NCBI GenBank assembly: GCA_963811255.1
Contig: CAWEQI010000003.1
Location: 1,798,001-1,862,000 of the forward strand
Direction: 5' to 3'
Length of the DNA: 64,000 bases
DNA from: Croceibacterium_B sp963811255
GTDB taxonomy: Bacteria; Pseudomonadota; Alphaproteobacteria; Sphingomonadales; Sphingomonadaceae
This document shows positions 60,853 through 64,000 of the stretch, piece by piece (the stretch's first letter is position 1; each line of letters begins with the position of its first letter). The translations under genes and the position numbers were made by a program. The notes beneath the pieces are model-generated. The model ran no database searches and was not told the origin of the DNA. It worked only from the letters and a program-made list of their open reading frames with translations.

Positions 60853-62082
60853 ATGGGGAATAGACAGCGGGACGCCGGGTGCCGCGATGGAAACCCGCTG
60901 CGCGTTCTGCTGCTGCTAAGCTCGCTGCATGACGGGGGCGCCGAGCGAGTGGCGGTCCATCTGCTCAACCGGCTCGATACTTCGCGGTTCGACGTGCGCA
61001 TGGGCCTGCTGCGCGCGGCGGGGCCATGGCTCGATCATGTCACGCCGGAGCGGCGCGGTAACATCCGCGAAGCGCACAAGGGCGGGCGCCGGTTCGTGTT
61101 TGAAGGCACCAATGCCAGCTTTTACCGTCCGGACAGGCTGATCGGCGCGGCCGTTCGCGCGCCCGCGGCCTTTCGAACGATGATTGCCGAGTTTCGTCCG
61201 GACGTGGTGATGAGCTTTCTCAAAGGCACCACGCTCCTCACCTGGCTCGCGCTCCAGAGGACGACGCCCCGCCCGCGTTGGATCGTCCGCGAGGGCAACA
61301 ACACCTTGGCGGTGATCGAAGAGGAGACGTCGAACGCGCTGGTTCGTTCGGCGGTCGAGCAGATTACCGCACGGGCCTATCGCCGCGCCGATCTTGTGCT
61401 TGCGAATTCCCGCGACATGGCCGCCGGGATTCGAGACGATCTGCAACTCGAGCCCGACCGCATGCGAGTGATCAACAATCCGATCGACATCGCCCGCATT
61501 GAGGAGCTTGCCCAAGAACCCTTGGCCGATCCGCCGTCGCGGCCGTTCATCGTGAATGTCGGACGGCTCGAACATCAGAAGGCGCAGGACGTGCTGGTCC
61601 GCGCCTACGCCGCCAGCTCGGTGCGCTCGACGCACGATCTGGTGATCCTCGGGCGCGGAACGCTGGAACAGCCGCTCCGCCGGCTGGCGGCCGATCTCGG
61701 CGTGGCCGAGGCGGTGCGGATGGTCGGATTCTACCCCAACCCCTATGCGTGGACCGCCCGCGCCGACCTGTTCGTCCTGCCGTCGCGCTGGGAGGGGTTT
61801 CCCACCGCCGCGGCCGAAGCGCTTGCCTGCGGAACGCCCGTGCTGCTGAGCGACTGCCGCTTCGGCCCGCGCGACGTGGTCGAGCACGGCGATAGCGGCT
61901 GGATCGTCGAGCCGGACGACGAATCCGCCCTGCGCGGGGCAATGGAGCGGCTGATCGGCGACCCCTCGCTGCGCGCAAGCCTCGCCGCCGCCGGCCGCCG
62001 ACGGGTCGAGCGCTTCCGCATCACCGCGATGGTCGAGCATTACGCGGCGTTGTTCGAAGAAGCCCGCGCGGACACACAATGA
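60853..62082 (+). CDS. Glycosyltransferase family 4
   Basis: A 409-aa GT-B enzyme. The ATG at 60853 (MGNRQRDAG) is preferred; the frame is open to 60787. RVLLLLSSLHDGGAERVAVHL is the acceptor-domain start, and the donor domain has VNVGRLEHQKAQDVLVRAY, LGRGTLEQPLRRLA and SRWEGFPTAAAEALACGTP (E-x7-E). It is typical of capsule/exopolysaccharide GT4 enzymes. Divergent from the PLD-family gene and coupled by four bases to the flippase gene. Confidence 0.87.
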   Translation: MGNRQRDAGCRDGNPLRVLLLLSSLHDGGAERVAVHLLNRLDTSRFDVRMGLLRAAGPWLDHVTPERRGNIREAHKGGRRFVFEGTNASFYRPDRLIGAAVRAPAAFRTMIAEFRPDVVMSFLKGTTLLTWLALQRTTPRPRWIVREGNNTLAVIEEETSNALVRSAVEQITARAYRRADLVLANSRDMAAGIRDDLQLEPDRMRVINNPIDIARIEELAQEPLADPPSRPFIVNVGRLEHQKAQDVLVRAYAASSVRSTHDLVILGRGTLEQPLRRLAADLGVAEAVRMVGFYPNPYAWTARADLFVLPSRWEGFPTAAAEALACGTPVLLSDCRFGPRDVVEHGDSGWIVEPDDESALRGAMERLIGDPSLRASLAAAGRRRVERFRITAMVEHYAALFEEARADTQ

Positions 62083-63578
62083 CAGCGGTCACCGGGGCCG
62101 ATCGAATCGTCGTCCGCGGCGCGTTCGCCGCTGCCGCTGGCTTTTTCGTCCGCTTTTTCGCACGCGTCGCCTTCCTCGCGGTCGCGGGCCGGCTGTTCGG
62201 CGCCGCCCTGTTCGGCGCCTACACGGTTGGCACCGCGGTGGTCGAAATCGGCGTGATCGCCGGAGGACTCGGCACGCGGTGGATGCTGTTCCAGTGGCTC
62301 GACGAGCACCGCACCGACGGCCCCAGGCCCGTCGTCCACGCGCTGTTCGACTCGGCCTTGCTGGTGGCAGCCGCGAGTACCCTTCTTGCCGGGGCGACGA
62401 TGATCTCGCTGGCCGCGCTGCCATCGTCGCTGATTGCGCCAAACACCGCGGCGGCCCTGTTCTGGCTGGCACCGATGATCGTGGTTCAGGCGTTGATCGA
62501 ACTGATGCTCGCCGCCACGCGCTGGGGGCAGGTGATGCGCTACGAGGTCGTGGGCAAGAGCGTCGTCCAGCCCTACGCCGCTCTGATCGTCGCGCTCGTC
62601 GCCTACGCCCTGGGCGAGCGCACCTATGGGCTTGTCGCGGCCTACGTCGCCGGCAGCCTCGCCGCCGCGCTTTACGCTGTGGCCGCGCTGCGCCGTACCT
62701 TCGGCAGTTTCGCGTTGAGCCATTATGTGCCCGATCTCGCCGGCCTGTGGTCGCGGCGTGGCGCGATCCTGGCCAACGGACTGTCGGACACGATCGAGGG
62801 CTTCTACACCCGGCTTGACGTTTACGCCGTCGGCATTCTGCTCGGCGAAAGCGCGGTCGGCATCTACGGCGTCGCCAAGCAGGTCAGCATCTCGATCCGC
62901 CAGATCCGCCAGAGCTTCGACGGCATGCTGATTCCGCTGACGTCGCGCACGCTGGCGGATACCGGGCCGCGAGAAACCCGCCTGATGCTGGCCCGATTGG
63001 GCCGCCTGATCCTTTCGGTCGAGCTGCCGGCCGTGCTGCTGTTCTTCGGCGCCGGCGCCGAGCTGCTGGCGCTGTTCGGACCGGTGTTCGCCGCCGGCTA
63101 TTGGGCCCTGTGCCTGCTCGGTGTGGCCGAAACGGTGCAAGGGGCGTTCGGCGTGGGCGATCTTCTGCTGGTCTTCAGAAGGCCCGCGGTCGGTGCCGTG
63201 ATAACCGCAGGGTCCTCGCTCGTCGGCGCCTTCGCCATCGCGCTGCTGGCGCCGCGATGGTGGCTCGGCGGCGCGGGAGGAGCCATGCTGTTGGCTTATA
63301 CAGTGCGCGCCGTGGCGCGGCGCTATGCAATCAGGCGGTTGTTCGCGCTTGCGCCGCCGATTTGGCCGTTCGCCTGGCCGCTGGCTCTCGCGGCGCTCGG
63401 CGCGGTCGTGACCTGGACGATACTTCTCTTGCGGATATCGGGCAGCTCGACGTTGGCAACGGCCCTGGGCCTGGCCGCGTATGCGGCGGGCATGGCCCTG
63501 TGGCACTTGCGAACCCGGTCCGTTGCCCGCGCAACGAGCCAACCGGCCACCGAAGAAGCCGCGAAAACATTGCGATGA
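62079..63578 (+). CDS. Wzx-type polysaccharide flippase (MOP/MATE superfamily)
   Basis: A 499-aa inner-membrane protein with about 14 predicted helices and no large soluble domain. FVRFFARVAFLAVAGRLFG at the N-terminus and GESAVGIYGVAKQVSISI in the middle fit the lipid-linked oligosaccharide flippase group. It would turn an undecaprenyl- or lipid-linked glycan from the inner to the outer leaflet. It overlaps the glycosyltransferase gene and is convergent with the prepilin peptidase gene. The substrate is probably the product of the surrounding glycosyltransferases. Confidence 0.85.
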   Translation: MTAVTGADRIVVRGAFAAAAGFFVRFFARVAFLAVAGRLFGAALFGAYTVGTAVVEIGVIAGGLGTRWMLFQWLDEHRTDGPRPVVHALFDSALLVAAASTLLAGATMISLAALPSSLIAPNTAAALFWLAPMIVVQALIELMLAATRWGQVMRYEVVGKSVVQPYAALIVALVAYALGERTYGLVAAYVAGSLAAALYAVAALRRTFGSFALSHYVPDLAGLWSRRGAILANGLSDTIEGFYTRLDVYAVGILLGESAVGIYGVAKQVSISIRQIRQSFDGMLIPLTSRTLADTGPRETRLMLARLGRLILSVELPAVLLFFGAGAELLALFGPVFAAGYWALCLLGVAETVQGAFGVGDLLLVFRRPAVGAVITAGSSLVGAFAIALLAPRWWLGGAGGAMLLAYTVRAVARRYAIRRLFALAPPIWPFAWPLALAALGAVVTWTILLLRISGSSTLATALGLAAYAAGMALWHLRTRSVARATSQPATEEAAKTLR

Positions 63579-63640
63579 GCGAGTGCGCCTGAAGCGATCC
63601 GCTGATCGAGATTATCGCCTGCGCCCACGGCACTGCACGC

Positions 63641-64000
63641 CTACTGGAACGTCTGCCACCACAGAGTCATAACCGCCCCGACGCCGATGGCGACGCCGTA
63701 GGGGAATTTGTCGAAGGTCCCGGGATCGCGAATGCGGAACGGGACGCCCATCGCCCGTCGTGCAGCGATCCAGCAAAGGAACAGGACCAGGCCGGTCATC
63801 GATACGTCCACGAGAAGGGCCGGCGCCGCGCGGATCGGAAACCACGCCGCCACTCCCGCGTACAGCTTGGCGTCGCCGCCGCCGAAAGCCCCCATTCGGA
63901 ACAGAAGCATACCGGCCAGCAGGGCGGCCACGAGGTGCAACACATGGCTGCCCAGATCGCCCCGGTCTCCGCTCAATCCAGCGAATGCCAGGCCCGATAC
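63641..64000 (-). CDS. cpaA: Prepilin peptidase CpaA/TadV-like, partial at window edge
   Basis: The frame is open from the end of the window down to the stop at 63641, about 119 residues, with the start beyond 64000. The second catalytic motif of A24 aspartic peptidases is visible (FRMGAFGGGDAKLYAGVAAW, GxGD type), with hydrophobic helices on both sides (LVAALLAGMLLF, LVDVSMTGLVLFLCWIAA). This small form without a methylase domain is the CpaA/TadV prepilin peptidase of tad pilus loci, so a tad/cpa cluster probably lies just outside the window. The first catalytic Asp is not covered. Confidence 0.8.
   Translation of the reverse strand, partial: VSGLAFAGLSGDRGDLGSHVLHLVAALLAGMLLFRMGAFGGGDAKLYAGVAAWFPIRAAPALLVDVSMTGLVLFLCWIAARRAMGVPFRIRDPGTFDKFPYGVAIGVGAVMTLWWQTFQ

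Overview
The window is high-GC DNA from an alphaproteobacterium, most likely a sphingomonad (order Sphingomonadales). This is inferred from gene content and order: a fumarylacetoacetase-maiA pair, a compact virB block of the type seen in sphingomonads, FixLJ/FNR control of a cbb3 oxidase, LigAB-type protocatechuate cleavage, and dense ATGA-overlapped operons. No rRNA or complete tRNA gene, insertion sequence, prophage or CRISPR array is visible.

Layout. 1-1.6 kb: end of the tyrosine catabolic pair, a small lipoprotein and a basic Lys/Ala-rich protein. 1.7-13.6 kb: a phosphate island with ppx-ppk, an atypical PhoB-like regulator, pstSCAB-phoU, an OprO/P-like porin and a second pstS. Four Pho-box-like direct repeats with an 11-nt period sit in its promoters. 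13.7-21.4 kb: a reduced type IV secretion operon (virB1, 2, 3, 4, 6, 9, 10, 11) without virB5, virB7, virB8, coupling protein or relaxase. 21.4-32.5 kb: low-oxygen respiration, with an FNR-type regulator, ompW, ccoNOQP-GHIS and hemN; a perfect-length FNR box precedes ccoN. 32.7-39.6 kb: ligAB, a fructuronate reductase-family gene and uxaC, divergent from a PA14-containing GH31 glycosidase. 39.8-45.6 kb: tandem universal stress protein, flavin oxidoreductase, L,D-transpeptidase, alcohol dehydrogenase, and divergent fixJ/fixL with a heme-type PAS. 45.6-47.1 kb: an unknown protein and a CHAD protein. 47.2-63.6 kb: an envelope glycan/lipid region with three GT4 glycosyltransferases, an LPG-synthase-like membrane protein, an LptF/G-like permease and a Wzx-like flippase. 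It also holds inositol-1-phosphate synthase, an archaeal-type inositol-phosphate cytidylyltransferase, a CDP-alcohol phosphotransferase, a radical SAM enzyme and a PLD-family protein. It is interrupted by pobA and by a fluoride module (riboswitch-crcB, with DUF190 diverging). 63.6-64 kb: partial CpaA-like prepilin peptidase.

The most novel-looking part is the inositol/CDP-inositol set next to glycosyltransferases, radical SAM, PLD-like protein and flippase. It suggests an undescribed inositol-bearing lipid or glycan.

Caution: nine recognisable genes are broken by single-base frameshifts (eight +1, one -1), four of them consecutive in pst-phoU-phoB. Sequence or assembly error is the likeliest cause, and each gene is annotated across its shift.
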